From NCBI GenBank assembly GCA_019671005.1, contig CM033726.1:23859440-23923439 (forward strand): a DNA stretch of 64,000 nt. The letters run 5' to 3'. Position 1 is the stretch's first letter. Each line of letters starts with the position of its first letter. The notes under the pieces were generated by a model. That model made no database searches. It was not told the DNA's origin and saw nothing but the letters and a program-made list of their open reading frames with translations. The DNA is from Hibiscus mutabilis. Its lineage: Eukaryota; Streptophyta; Magnoliopsida; Malvales; Malvaceae. The position numbers were made by a program, and so were the translations under genes. This document shows, piece by piece, positions 11,612 through 25,649 of the stretch.

Positions 11612-14600
11612 TGTAACCCCCTTGACCAGGTCTAGCCGCCAGCCCGAATCAAGGAAGCTACATTAGGTTTGCCGAAGCAAACTGGAGAGATACATAAAAC
11701 CTGGTCCATTTTTTTAATCTTATTTAGATGTCAATTATTCATCCTACATGTTCATACAGATAACAAGTGTAACCTCAACTCGATCGGGCATCAATTTGAC
11801 ATCCAATTGGTCACGCTTACAAACTAGGGACCAAATGTAAATTGACAAAGATACAAGTCAAACGCCCATTATTAAAATACCAACCTAAGATTAGTCGGGT
11901 TTCATGTATATACCTCAAATTCCAACTCGAGCCGGTCATTTTATCACATACAATTGCATTGGCAAGATTCAGGGACTAAAATGCAAAGAAAGCAAAATCG
12001 CCCAATAGTGACATTAACAGAATAAACGGCCATCCGTACCGATATGGGTAAGCCTGTATCGATACGGTTTGAAACATCCTATTTCGGTACACCTCCATAC
12101 TGTATCGATACGCCTAACCGAATTACCTAACTTTTGAAATATTTTAAACCATACCGATAAGGCTTCTCAGGTGTGTTTCGATACACGGGTTCGAGATGAA
12201 AAAGAGATTTCCAGAGGCATAAACTCGTACCGAAACACCCTTACCCGTATTGGTACACCTAACCAATAATGCATGGGCGTATTGAAATGCACAAGACCTG
12301 TACCGATCCCTCAAGCTTGAATTTGCCTAGCCGTATCGATACGGTCCCCCATGTATCGGTACGCCTGGGCCTGTAATGTCACATTTTGCTGGTTTTTCAC
12401 TCTAGAAGCATACTCTAATCAAACCAACATGCTTAAAACACAATTCCAACATGCCAAACATATCACAAGCCAACTAGCAACACCATTCAAACAGCACATC
12501 AAGGCATCATGCATCAAGAGAGAATCTATAGGCATGCTTCCTAATATGGCATCCAAACAACATACCAAAAGACAAACTAGCACAAAAATCAATCCTTAAA
12601 GGCCATTTACATTCCAAGAGCAACTAAAGAAACATGTTCAAACAGGGAGTTCCACAAAACATCTCCCAAAACATAACAAGTACCCCATTGCCCTTATTCA
12701 TTATAGTCTAGTCTCTAACATACTTTGGAAACAAGTCTTGTCAAGATCCCCTTGCTTCCTTCCGGAACTTTAATTCTCTACATTGATGGACAAAGAGAGC
12801 GTAAGCACACAAGGCTTAGTGAGGAAAACTCATAACGATACACCATCAATGCATTTGAAACCATTTACTCAACATTATCTTTTAAAACATCATGCCCATT
12901 TTTAAAACATGCACTTCACATCATTAAAACCAACATATTAAACCATATGCTTCATGTATCATTAATCAACAGCAAGTCACATTGCTAACCCTCCACTTAA
13001 GCCTTCCCATGCACTACTACCAAATGCAAAGCTTAAGGAGAAACATGCATAAATCACATTATACAATATTAAGTATTTTAATGATACATTAACAATTATA
13101 TTGGCTTTCAAGTGATCATTAACAAGTTCAGTAACAATAGAGTTCATCGGATACACGGATTCAACAAGTGTTAACCCAACACTTCAAGCCATCTCAACCG
13201 GAATAGCAATACAATCACAATCGCGATACATTAACAACCGGGTACAATATCAACCGAGTACACTTTCAACCTACATGAATACCCAACCCTCTCATCGGTT
13301 AGATACTTAACCCACTAGCGGGAGTATTTTGTACTGTTTAACCCCTCTACTGTTAGGGTACTCGGATGGAGTATTTGGTACGCCGTATAAACCCCTCAAC
13401 ATCTAAGACGACTTATTTTACAGTGCACTCAATCCTATGGCCGACCAACTATATCCGATAACAATTTTAAAACCACATCACTTGCCAATATAATTAACCA
13501 TTTTCCATTTACCTTACTGTCTTAACAAGCATTCACCAAACCATTTTCCCAAAGCAACATCACATGCTTTAAACATAAGTATAAACCACATACTTACAAT
13601 GATCACTTACCATGTGCATCCTTCAGCATTTCATGCTTAAAAACAGTATATCAAATACTTTAAAACATGCTTAAACAATAGGTAACCCGTAAATCAAAAC
13701 AAGTGCATAAAACCATTTTACACTAGCACGACTGAGATAGTAAAACCACTTTACTTACTTTCGAGCTTAGGTAAGTGTTTCAAGCTCTACCTAAACTCCG
13801 AAAAACCACATTTAAAACATTTCAAAGCTGAAATCCACATTTTCACTCACCAATACACGAAACCTCGCTTCGCCAATGTGAAAACTAAGTATCCGAAGCC
13901 TCCTACGCTTCTCCAATCACTTCCGAATCAACCTCCCCAGTTTTTACCACAAAACAACAGAGGATCAACGCATCATAATGCATTCTAAACACAGCAACCA
14001 CAATCCTTCTCGGATTTCCACAAAGCCCTCATAGTTAACCCTACACAACAACTGAAAACATAACCGAAACACTTCGATTCACAACCTAGCCAACATTTAT
14101 CAACCAACATCACTTTCAACATCAAAACCCATCTAAAAACAGATCCAAAACAACCTACCACCTCCATCAACCTTACAACCATACAAATACCACAAAACCT
14201 CAAAACTAACAACCTAAACATCCAAAATATAGATCAAAGCATCATTACTTACTAGATCACCTAAACATCCAAAATATAGATCAAACCCATCGTATAGTTT
14301 CGGGATTCCATTGATAAAAATCACTTATCAACATTATTTAACATCCAAAATATAGATCAAAGCATCATTACTTACTGGAAATAGATCCAATTCGCGAATC
14401 AACTCATTTTCCCCAAATAACTCAATTAAACATTAGAAAATTATCAAAATCATATTAGAAACACAAAAGCAAGGATCAAATGCATGGTAATTTCAATAAA
14501 GAACCATACAATAGAGGAGATCTCGGACCTTACCCCTATTGTGAAGTTTCTCCCCCAATTGATTTGTGAAAAGCTAAGAAAACACAAGATCATTGTAAGA

Positions 14601-15152
14601 TTTTGTGTAAACAATCTTTATAAAACAATTTGAAACAATAAAATCAAGATAGAAACCACCTCACCTCTGGAAATTTGATGAAAACCTGAGTGTTTGGCTG
14701 AGGAGAGAATGGAGAGAAAAAGTTGAGAGAAAATGACATAATTTTTTTAGAAAAGATAACCAAATTTTTTTAAAAAAATCCTCTTTAATTACCAATTAAA
14801 ACACATGTTAAAATTAGTTAAATTAAGGGATAAATCATCAGAAAACTATTGGTAAAATAGCTCCTTAAAGATTCTAAGTATTTGACCCTTTTCATTTTAG
14901 TCACTAGAAAATCTCAGTTTTCAAAACTTTCATTTTGGTCACTAACCAAAATGTCCATATTCCAAAACTCATTTTTCTCAGTTGATTCCAACATTATTAA
15001 ATACATAATTAATAATGATTTTTAAGCATTTTTACATAATTTTTCCAACACCAAAAATATACGATCCCGAAACCGACTCGAGTCTCTACTTTGGTCCACT
15101 GAACCGTCTAATAACCGACTAAACCGCTAAGCCCTAAAACCGGGGCATTACA
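11612..15152 (-). mobile_element. 3' LTR of the chromovirus at 11612-23128
   Basis: 3541 bp, about 180 bp longer than its partner. The excess lies mainly in two places: extra GTATCGATAC-containing sequence near 12050-12150, and two extra copies of CATCCAAAATATAGATCAAA between 14219 and 14290. The rest aligns end to end with 19769-23128. Confidence 0.9.
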
Positions 15153-15187
15153 ACTCTCCCCCACTAAAGAAATTTCGTCCCTAAAAT
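15153..15187 (-). promoter_or_regulatory. Polypurine tract region of the chromovirus
   Basis: On the minus strand it reads GGACGAAATTTCTTTAGTGG followed by GGGAGAGT, immediately before the LTR start TGTAATG. This is the characteristic 3' junction of this chromovirus group. Confidence 0.85.
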
Positions 15188-15189
15188 TT

Positions 15190-16485
15190 ACCTGGAGGAA
15201 ACACGTGCGGAAACTGATTCATCATATCCGACTTGCGATCCTATGTGGCCTCCTCAACGCCGCGAAGCTTCCACAACACCTTAACTAGCTCGACCGTTTT
15301 TGCCAATGAGTACCTTACTGCTGGTATCAAGAATCTCTACTGCTTCCTCATCATAAGAAAGATTTGGTCTCAACTCAATCTCTTCCACCGACATGACATG
15401 CGATGGATCTGACCTATAGCTCTGCAACACCAAAACATGGAACACATCATGAATCTTTCCCAACTCTAGAGGTAATCTCAATCGATACGCCACAGGACCT
15501 ACACGCTCAACAAATTCATATGGTCCAATGAACCTCGGGCTAAGCTTCCCTTTTCACCCAAAATGCAATACCTTTTTCCAGGGCGACACCTTCAAAAACA
15601 CTTTATCACCCACAATGTACTCTATATCCCTACGCTTCAAATCCGCATAGGATTTTTGACGATCAGCAGCTACTTTCAAGCGCTCACATATCAACTTTAC
15701 CTTTTCGGTTGTGCCTTTCAAAACATTGGGCATTGATACAAACTTTTCCCCCACTTCTGCCCAACACACGGGTGTGCGACATTTCTTGCCATACAACGCC
15801 TCATAAGGTGCCATCTATATGCTAGCATGATAACTGTTATTGTAAGCAAACTCCACCAACAGAAATTGCTTCTGCCACATTCTCTGATACTCAATAGCAA
15901 AGCACCTTAGCATATCCTCAAGAACCTGAATCACGCGCTCCGACTGCCCATCCGTCTGAGGATGATACGAGGTACTGAAACTCAATCGGGTCCCCAAGGC
16001 ACGATGCAAACTCACCCAAAACCTTGCGGTGAACCATGAATCCCTATCTGAAACTATAGATTTAGGCACCCCGTGCAAACGCACAATCTCAGAGATGTAC
16101 AGCTCAGCCAACCTGTCCAAGGTATATGTAGTATGCACTGGCACAAAATGTGCACACTTCGTAAATCGATCTACAATCACCCAAATGGAATCCTTTTTGG
16201 TCAGCGTCAAAGGCAGCCCAAACACAAAGTCCATGGTGATTCTTTCCCACTTCTATTCTGGTATCCTCAACGGCTGCAACAACCCGGAAAGAAACTGATG
16301 CTCAGCCTTAACTCGTTGACAAACCATACACCGAGCAACAAAATCAGCTACATCTTTCTTCAGTCCAACCCAATAGTACTCTTCCTTCAACCCTCAATAC
16401 ATCTTAGTACTATCGGGATGCATAGCAGATGGACTAGCATGCACTTTAGTTAAAATAGTACGCCTCAACTCTTCATCCTCAAGCA
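15190..16485 (-). pseudogene. Integrase and chromodomain-like tail (broken)
   Basis: This part of pol would insert the cDNA into chromatin. Read from right to left, a zinc-binding remnant with CMVC lies near 16300, and the catalytic core spans 16234-15815. All three acidic positions of the DDE core appear present: Asp in VIVDRFTK, Asp in IVSDRD, and Glu in DGQSERVIQ. The C-terminal barrel and a VAYRLRLP...HDVFH block follow (15814-15400), then a weak chromodomain remnant with EAVEILD. The frame is cut by several stops, including a TAG in the final chromodomain block near 15245 where the family normally has Trp. The copy is non-functional. Confidence 0.88.
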
Positions 16486-16492
16486 CTACTAT

Positions 16493-16988
16493 TCAACCAT
16501 GGAAACACAACAACCCATCATCGTTGAAATGAAAATCTGTAGGATTTTCATCCCTGATATCTTCCACATGAGATACCAAACTCCCATCGTACGGTTGCTT
16601 CTCCTTGATTAACTGAGCCAAAGATGGCTTCATTTGCAACTCAGCCAACAAACCCCCATCATCCGATACGCTCAGCCGAGCAAACATAGCTCTCAACTCC
16701 ACAGCCGCTTTCCTACTCAAAGCACCTGCCACAATATTGGCTTTCCTCGGATGATACTCAATGGTCAGATCATAATCCTTAAGCAACTCCAACCATCTAC
16801 GTTGCCTAAGATTCAGCTCCTTTTGTGACATCAAATATTTCAAACTCTTATGATCCATATAAACCACACATTTCTCACCATAAAGGTAATGCCTCCAAAT
16901 CTTCAAGGCAAACACTACCGCTGCAAGCTCAAGATCGTGGTTCATGCACCTTTAACTACCTAGATGCATACGCCACTACCTTACCCTT
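16493..16988 (-). pseudogene. RNase H domain (5' truncated)
   Basis: The segment contains the HDLELAAVVFALKIWRHYLYG block, the DHKSLKYL motif with its catalytic Asp, and the HPRKANIVAGALSR end that leads towards the integrase. Its beginning is fused out of frame to the upstream part because a few bases are missing near 16945 and a larger piece is missing further upstream. It would normally degrade the RNA strand of the RNA-DNA hybrid. Confidence 0.85.
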
Positions 16989-17897
16989 CTACATCAACAC
17001 ACAACCAAGCCCAACATACGACACATCACTATAGAAACGAACTTCTTCCCCCAATTCTGGTTGAACCAAGACCGGAGCTCGCGTCAAATGACCATCATGA
17101 TCCTCCCCGGTACGAGAGTACACAAGGATATCATCGATAAACACAACCACAAACTGGTCCAAAAACTCATGGAACACTCGGTTTATCATGTCTATAAAAG
17201 TAGCTGGAGCATTGGTCAAACCAAATGGCATCACAAGAAACTCGTAATGCCCGTACCGTGTACGGAAAGCTGTTTTGGGCACATCCACCTCCTTCACCTT
17301 TAACTGGTAGTACCCCGACCTCAAATCTATCTTGGAAAACACCAAGGCTCCCATGAACTGATCAAACAGGTCATCTATCCACGGCAAGGGATACTTGTTC
17401 TTTACTGTCAACTTATTTAGCTACCGGTAATCTATACACATCAGCAACGTACCATATTTCTTCTTAACAAAGAGCACCGGCGCTCCCCACGGTGAGATTC
17501 TAGGTCTAATAAAGCCCCGATCCAACAACTTCTGTAACTGCATCTTCAACTCCTTCAATTCTTTCGGAGCCATACGGTACGGAGCAATGGATACCGGTAC
17601 CGTACCCGTAAAGACCTCGATGCCAAACTCTACCTCACGATCAGGTGGCAACCATGGTAACTCTTCTAGAAAAACACCCGGAAGCTCACATACGATGCGA
17701 ACATCCTGCACCCTCAACTCCTTTGATCCAGGATTCATAACAAAGGCTGAATAAGCCTGACATCCCGAATCCAACATCTGGCTCGCTTTCAAAGCTGAAA
17801 CAACAGTAGGTAAAAACTTGGCATTCTCACCAACAACCACCACCTTATAATCATCCGACAACCTCAAGGATATCCGTTTGGTCTCAAAATCCACCAC
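16989..17897 (-). pseudogene. Reverse transcriptase (internal deletion)
   Basis: The fingers and palm are recognisable: PYRMAPKELKELK, RGFIRP, GAPVLFVKKK, IDDLFDQ, FSKIDLRSGYYQL and the catalytic FIDDILVYSR near 17110-17140. A stop separates the first part (to 17421) from the palm (17411 onward). After TGEDHDGHL the frame jumps directly to TRAPVLVQPELG, which belongs to the start of RNase H. The thumb/connection region, still present in the sister element at 31550-32029, has therefore been deleted in frame near 17085-17095. Confidence 0.9.
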
Positions 17898-18276
17898 AGC
17901 CCGATGCTCGGTCCACCAATCTTACCCAAAATCACATCAAATCCATGGAATGGCAACTCCATCAAGTCCACAACAAACACATGTCCGTGAATCATCAGCG
18001 GACACCTACGATACAACCTTCTAACCACGACTGTCTCCCTAAGAAAACTAGTCACCTAACACCCACATTAAGAATTTCAACAGATATATCAAGCAACTCA
18101 GCATGCTCACTCAAGATGTATGAATGAGTAGAATCAGAATCAACCAACGAATACAACGACAGAGACTGAATGGTAAAAGTACCTGTGATCACATCGGTGT
18201 TATTGCGACCCTTACGGTGCGCATACACCCTAGCCTGTCCACCTCCCTCGGGTTGGATAGAAACAGTATGAGCCAC
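17898..18276 (-). pseudogene. Retropepsin-like protease domain (degenerate active site)
   Basis: The order and the context GTFTIQSLSLYSLVDSDSTHSY identify the aspartic protease. The catalytic triplet appears as Asp-Ser-Asp instead of the family Asp-Ser/Thr-Gly, so activity is not expected. Downstream YRRCPLMI and DLMELPFHGFDVILG blocks agree with this family. Frameshifts separate the parts. Confidence 0.75.
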
Positions 18277-18282
18277 ATTCCT

Positions 18283-19463
18283 CTATCCCACATCTCGACG
18301 TGGAAACTGTCTGCGGCCATGACCATGACCCCGTTGCGGGGCAACAACAGGTGTAGCACCCTGCCCACCACGAGCCAACAACGGACAATCACACTTCTGA
18401 TGATAACCTAACCCACAACTCCAACACGCATTAGCCACTATAGGCACAGGTGCCTGACCCTCCCTGGCCAATCATGGGCAATCTCGCCTCAAATGATCTT
18501 GGGATCCACAAACCCAACAAGTACTAAACGGGGCTCTAACCTGGGCACTCTGACCCTGGACTCCACGTCCCACAACACCACTACCATGCCTCGGTTTTGG
18601 GCGAAACCTCCTATCATGGTGTCTCTTGGCCTGACTAGCATAATAAACTGAATCAGCAGCTCTCTTACCTAAGCTGGAACCTCGCGATCTAGATGCCAAA
18701 CCCAAATTCTACTCTACATCCTTGGCTCGCGAAACCAACACATCAAAATCGGTATAATCAGTAACAAGCATATATGTCTTAACATCCTGCACAAGCCCAT
18801 AACAAAAATGATTACATCGAGTACGCTCGTTAAGAACCAACTTAAGTGTATACCGACTCAACCTCGCGAACTGTACCTCGTACTCCACAACAGACATACT
18901 GCCCTGCACCAAAGCCATAAACTCATGCTTCTTCTCATCCTGATATTGGACTCCCAAAAACTTCTTCCGAAAAACCTCACAGAAGAACTCCCAAGACACA
19001 TCCTCAGTCGCCATACCAAATATCGTAGTAGTCTACCATGCATAAGTATCACCCTACAGCAGGGAAACAAGACAGCCCAGTTTACGAGCATCGGTACACC
19101 CATCTAGCCCAGTATCCTCTCAGTACTAGCCAACCAACCCTCAGAGGCCTCAGGCGATAACCCTCGGAACTCAACTCCGCCCAAACTACGAAGCCGCTCA
19201 AGCGGTAAACCTTACCCCTCAATCGGTGGTGCTGGCACACGAACACCCGCAACTGCTGCCTGAAATGCACCGGTCATAGCCTGTATCAACAGTGCCATAT
19301 CACCCATCCCTGGCCCAACCGGTGCAAGTGGTACTTGCTCCACTCCCTCAGGTGGATTAGGTGGGGGTGGTGGCAACCCTCCAGGAGCTACAACCTCTCA
19401 TTCATCATCCAGCCCAACAGTAGAAGCAATCGCGCTAGATCGTAACTCTATCCTCGATCCCAT
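18283..19463 (-). pseudogene. Gag (capsid and zinc knuckles), broken
   Basis: The start is probably the ATG at 19463 (MGSRIELR), matching the gag start of the sister element. A proline-rich stretch follows (LPPPPPNPP). The capsid core spans 19014-18709 with FRKKFLGVQYQDEKK and FMALVQG. Two knuckles follow: CWVCGSQDHLRRDC, a complete C-x2-C-x4-H-x4-C, and CWSCGLGYHQKCDC. Stops near 19400 and 19205 and frameshifts near 19040 and 18706 break it. Gag would package the element RNA. Confidence 0.85.
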
Positions 19464-19750
19464 CGTGCTAAAATATATATAGGGCATGATAATCATTTCA
19501 AAACAAAAACAGTCAGGCCAGCCTCAAGCAAGGATCCAAGACTTTCATTTCTAAAATCAAAACTTTCCAGACTATAATAATAAGGCAAAAGGTACCCCTA
19601 GAAGTTCCCAGCATGGCATTTACAACCAACATACATATATCAATCACTGTGCATATCAACCAGCGTACATACAACAATCACCGTGCAAATCAAACAACAT
19701 GGTATAACTCACAGCAACAACACACCCACCTCTCAATGAACCCTTAACCT

Positions 19751-19763
19751 GTCATTGATACCA
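19751..19763 (-). promoter_or_regulatory. Primer-binding site, initiator-Met type (diverged)
   Basis: On the minus strand it reads TGGTATCAATGAC, a few bases inside the 5' LTR. The first eight bases match the common plant initiator-tRNA-Met primer site TGGTATCAGAGC; the rest has diverged. Confidence 0.6.
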
Positions 19764-19768
19764 CCAAA

Positions 19769-22700
19769 TGTAACCCCCTTGACCCGGTCTAGCCGCCAGT
19801 CCGAATCAAGGATACTACATTAGGTTTGCCGATGAAAACTGAAGAGATACATAAAACCCGGTCTATTTTTTTCTTTTAATCTTATCTAGATGCCATTTAT
19901 TAATCCTACATGTTCATGCAGATAACAAGTGTAACCTCAACTCGATCAGGCATCAATTTGACATCCAATTGGTCACGCTTACAAACTAGGGACCAAATGT
20001 AAATTGACAAAGATACAAGTCAAAAATCCCACTATTAAGTTACCAAACTAAGATTAGTCAGGTTTCATGTATATACCTCAAATTCCAACTCAAGCCGATC
20101 ATTTTATCACATACAATTGCACTAGCAAGATTTAGGGACTAAAATGCAAAGAAAGCAAAACTACCCAAGAGTGACATTAACAGAATAAACGGTCATCCGT
20201 ACCGATATAGCTTCTCATGTGTTTTGATACACGGGTTCGAGATGAAAAAGAGATTTCCAGAGGCATAAACTCGTACCGAAACACCCTTACCCGTATCGGT
20301 ACGCCTGGCCAATAATGCCTGGGCGTATCGAAACGCACAAGACCTATTCCAATCCCTCAAGCCTGAATTTGCCTAGCTGTATCGATATGGTCCCCCGTGT
20401 ATAGTTACGCCTGGGCCTGTAATGTCATATTTTGCTGGTTTTTCACTTTAGAAGCATACTCTGATCCAACCAACATGCTTAAAACACAATTCCAACATGC
20501 CAAACATATCACAAGCCAACTAGCAACACCATTCAAACAGCACATCAAGGCATCATGCATCAAGAGAGAATCTATAGGCATGCTTCATAATATGGCATCC
20601 AAACAACATACCAAAAGATAAACTAGCAAAAAAATCAATCATTAAAGGCCATTTACAATCCAAGAGCAACTAAAGAAACATGCTCAAACAGGGATTTCCA
20701 CAAAACATCTCCCAAAACATAACAAGTACCCTATTGCCCTTATTCATTATAGTCTAGTCTCTAACATACTTTGGAAACAAGTCTTGTCAAGATCCCCTTG
20801 CTTCTTGCTGCCTTCTGGGACTTTAATTCTCTACATTGAAGGACAAAGAGAGTGTAAGCACACAAGGCTTAGTGAGGAAAACTAAACGAAACACCATCAA
20901 TGCATCTGAATCCATTTACTCAACATTATCTTTTAAAACATCATGCCCGTTTTTAAAACATGCACTTGACATCATTAAAACCAGCATATTAAACCATATG
21001 CTTCATGTATCATTAATCAATAGCAAGTCACATTGCTAACCCTCCACTTAAGCCTTCCCATGCACTACTACCAAATGCAAAGCTTAAGGAGAAACATGTA
21101 TAAATCACATTATACAACATTAAGTATTTCAATGATACATTAACAGTTATATTGGCTTTCAAGTGATCATTAACAAGTTCAAAAACAACAGAGTTCATTG
21201 GATACACGGATTCAACAAGTGTTATCCCAACACTTCAAGCCATCTCAACCGGAATAGTGATACAATCACGATCGTGGTACATTAACAACCGGGTACAATA
21301 TCAACCGTGTACACTTTCAACGCACAGGGATACCCATCCCTCTCATCGGTTAGATGCTTAACCCACTAACGAGAGTATTCGGTACTGTTTAACCCCTCTA
21401 CCGTTAGGGTACTCAAATGGAGTATTTGGTACGACGTATAAACCCCTCAACATCCAAGACGACTTATTTTATAGTGCACTCAATCCTATGGCCGGCCAAC
21501 TATATCCAATAAAAATTTTAAAACCACATCACTTGCCAATATAATTAACCATTTTCCATTTACCTCACTGTCTTAACAAGCATTCACCAAACCATTTTTC
21601 CAAAGCAACATCACATGCTTTAAACACAAGTATAAACCATATACTTGCAAGGATCACTTACCATGTTCATCCTTCAGCATTTCATGCTTAAAAACAATTT
21701 ATCAAATACTTTAAAACATGCTCAAACAACATGTAACATGTAAATCAAAACAAGTGCATAAAACCATTTTACACTAGCACGACGAAGAGAGTAAAACCAC
21801 TTAACTTACTTCCGAGCTTAGGTAAGCGATTCAAGGTCTACCTAAACTCCCAAAAACCACATTTAAAACATTCCAAAGATGGAATCCACGTTTTCACTCA
21901 CCGATACATGAAACCTCGCTTCACCGACGCGAAAACCAAGTATCTGAAGCCTCATATGCTTCTCCAATCACTTCTGGATCAACCTCCCTTGTTTTTACCA
22001 CAAAACAATAGAGGATCAATGCATCATAATGCATTCTAAACACAACAACCACAATCCTTCTCGAATTTCCACAAAACCCTCACAATTAACCCTCCACAAC
22101 AACCGAAAACATAACAAAAATACTTCAATTCACAACCCAGCCAACATCTATCAACCTAGCATCACTTTCAACATCAAAACACATCTAAAAGCAAATCCAA
22201 AACAACCTACCACCTCCAGCAACCTTACAACCATAGAAATACCACAAAACCTCAAAACTAACAACATAACAAATAGAGATTCTTAAGTTCGGGATTCCAT
22301 TGATAAAAATCACTTATCAACATTATTTAACATCCAAAATATAGATCAAAGCATCATTACTTACTGGAAAATAGATCCAATTCGCAAATCAACTTATTTT
22401 CCCCAAATAACTCAATTAAACATTAGAAAATCATCAAAATCAGATTAGAAACACAAAAGCAAGGATCAAATGCTTGGAAATTTCTATAAAGAACCATACA
22501 ATAGAGGAGATCTCGGACCTTACCCCTATTGTGAAGTTTCTCCCCCAATTGATTTGTGAAAAGCTATGAAAACACAATATCATTGTAAGATTTTGTGTAA
22601 ACAATCTTTCTACAACAATTTGAAACAATAAAATCAAGTTACAAACCACCTCACCTCTAGAAATTTGATGAAAACCTGAGTGTTTGCCTGAGGAGAGAAT

Positions 22701-23128
22701 GGAGAGAAAAGTTGAGAGAAAATGACATGATTTTTTTAGAAAATATAACTAATTTTTAACAAAATCCTCTTTAATTACCAATTAAAACACATGTTAAAAT
22801 TAGTTAAATTAAGGGAGAAATCATCAGAAAACTATTGGTAAAATAGCTCCTTAAAGATTCTAAGTATTTGACCTTTTTCATTTTAGTCACTAGAAAATCT
22901 TAGTTTTCAAAACTTTCATTTTGGTCACTAACCAAAATGTCCATCTTCCAAAACTCATTTTTCTAAATTGATTCCACCATTATTAAATACATAATTAATA
23001 ATGATTTTTACATAATTTTTCCAACACCAAAAATATACGATCCCGAAACTGGCTCGAGTCTCTACTCCGGTCTACTGAACCGTCTAATAACCGACTAAAC
23101 CGCTAAGCCCTAAAACTCGGGCGTTACA
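19769..23128 (-). mobile_element. 5' LTR of the chromovirus at 11612-23128
   Basis: 3360 bp, TGTAACCCCC to GCGTTACA. It aligns with the left LTR apart from the indels noted there. Confidence 0.9.
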
Positions 23129-25607
23129 AAGAATACTGAAATTTTTTGATGGCGATGATCTGTTCCTTCGTGTTTGAGGATGCCAGACTTGCATAAGTCT
23201 TTTTCTTCTGGCCTAGCTTAATTTTCTGATCCATTTATGTTCAAAATTTTTCAGACAAAAGTTTGCCCCCAAATTTCATTATCCTCAGAATTTAAGCCTT
23301 TGAGCCGCATGCCCTTTGGAGTCACCTATTTTCTTTTTCTAGAGGGAGATTGACTTACAACACCACCGTCGGAGATGCAGAATCTGGATTAAACCGACAC
23401 ATCACCACAAACGAATGAGAGATAAGGAAAAACGTTGATTCCGCTACTTCATGGTGGGGAAGTCACGACCTAAAAATAAAATGAGGCATTAGTTAGTAAT
23501 CTGCTCAAAAAAATTTACCGTTGTTATCTGGATGTTTGAGCTTTTTGCATATTTGGCCTTATTCAGGGCTAAAGGTTGGTCGTCATGTTGTTGCCCCCAT
23601 AGTTGAAGTCTTTTAATCTCCTTTCCTGGACCTATTTGTACGTTCAAGCCAAAAATGCATTTAGTATGAATGAATTTGTATGCCTAAATGTATGATAAAT
23701 GTGTGATGTACGTGCTTAATACGACGTGATAAATGTGACATTATTTTCCTCGGTCCTCAAATGGATACCCCTGACTCTCTGCTGGTCGGATCTTTGCTTC
23801 TGATTAAGTAGTTTTTAGTGCTTTGTATGTGAGGATGCCCCAACCTTTATTGGGTTTGATCATCTTTAGGATTACTTCCTTGGGTGAATGCTCTCGCATT
23901 TCTTCTGAGACTACTCTCGGAGCTTGAAGTATGTTCACGCCTTTTCTCGATGGGCTTTCATTATTTTCAAGAACGCACTATGTTGCCCCCCAAATTTTAC
24001 TGTCCTGAAAATGTAAGCTTTTGAACTTAATGACCCTTGGCGTTATCTATTTTCTTTTTCGAGAGAGATTGAATTCATCATTGATTAGAGTTCCGATGCC
24101 CCATTTATTCTCAGGCTTATATACTTTGGACACCTCCGAAGGCTTCAAGCTTTTTTTCCGAACAGACACCTACCTTAGGTCCTTGTACTTTAAATTTCTA
24201 TAAAGTGTAATGCAAGAAATCTTTTGTTCTGCAACAATGAAAGATGCTTATATGAATAAGTAAAGAGTATTTGTTTTTTCAAAATTATGATTTTCAAAAA
24301 ATATAGGGGCCCCATATATTTTGTACAGGAGCGTCTTTAAACCCACTTGTCGAGGGTCATCCCAAGCATAGCTTGTGTCTAGAAAACCTTGAACGTTGTG
24401 TCGATGCTTGAAGATGTAAACTACCTTCTAGGCTATTAGTTTTTCAAGAAGAATATTTCCCGCATGCCTAATTTTTGACCAATTTGGGTGGCTCTCTCTG
24501 ACTCACGAACTCCCCAATTTTGCCCTCCTTTCTAATCTCGATCAAGCATTAGAAGTTTCAAATCTTTGAAGAACGGATAACTCTATAAGGCGGGAAGTAA
24601 TCTAAAGAAAAACTCCTTTAACTCAGATATTCAGGTTTCATTAAGATGGTCCTTGGAGACGTACAATGCTCTTTCTACAGTGCTTGATTTGAACATGCTT
24701 AAATGCATTGTTTTTCTCTTTGATTTCTTAGATTGCTCTAGACTACCCATTTTTGGGTTTTCACCCTAGAGTTCATTTCCTCTTCTTTCTAAATTTGGAC
24801 CTTTGCAGCTTAAGCAAACTTGTACTCTGACTGACCATCGACGTTTGCTTCGATTTTGCAGTTGAGCAATCTTTCAAATCTCTTTTGAGTAAGGATAAAA
24901 TTATGCAGTCGCTTTTCTCATTAAGGCTTTATTCTTCTATTTTTTGTTTTTTAATGGAAGAGTAGGAAGTTACTGGCACTTCTTCAATTTGGGAAGTAGA
25001 CAGACGATAATGGTTTTAAAATCAATCTCGAAGATGTCTGGAGTATAACCAAACTTCATGAATTGCCCCAACTGAGATGAGCATGCTAAACTGGAATGGC
25101 ACAGATATAGCAGTGACGAACAAGTTCCTGCAGATCATCAATTGAAAACCAACACGGTCTAAGAGAAGGTGATAGTGCGCTGGCCTTATTGTTTTGATTA
25201 TCCTTTGTCGAGAGATTTTTCGAGTTTTGGGTCTCATCGAGGAATTTGCTAGCCTCGATAATTTGATTTAATTTTTGTGTTCAAAACTTGATTATGCTCC
25301 GAAATGCCGATATCATCATTGGGCTTCCATAGATATCATTGAAGAAGGTTTGTCTTTAGTTGGATGGAGGTTTGGAGTTATCACGATATTCAAAAATCTT
25401 AGACAACAATGCTTGAGAGGAAATGTTCACTCAAAATTTGTGTTTGGGACATTTTCATCGCTCCATAGCACACTCAGTTATCCTTATGTTGACCTAAGTA
25501 GATCGAAAGATAGGTCACATGCCCCTTTATCTTTACACTTTTCAATTTCCTCTAGATACATGGCTGCTCAGAATCAACCGTCGGATTGGAATCGATGCCG
25601 CTCTTGA

Positions 25608-25649
<42 letters not shown>

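Larger units (their letters stand above)
11612..23128 (-). mobile_element. Tekay/Del-like chromovirus (Ty3/gypsy), nested in the 34-kb element
   Basis: LTRs at 11612-15152 and 19769-23128 share TGTAACCCCCTTGACC at the left end and end in TTACA. The flanking pentamers are AAGGA (11607-11611) and AAGAA (23129-23133), a target duplication with one substitution. The minus orientation is fixed by the purine tract beside the left LTR and by the gag-to-integrase order. The internal 4.6 kb encodes, from right to left, gag with zinc knuckles, protease, reverse transcriptase, RNase H, integrase and a chromodomain-like tail, as in Tekay/Del chromoviruses. All frames are broken by stops and frameshifts, and a reverse transcriptase/RNase H segment is deleted, so the copy is dead. 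Confidence 0.92.

Noticed and set aside
25275..25607. 110-codon plus-strand frame
   Set aside because: Inside decayed retroelement sequence, antisense to it, and with no domain.
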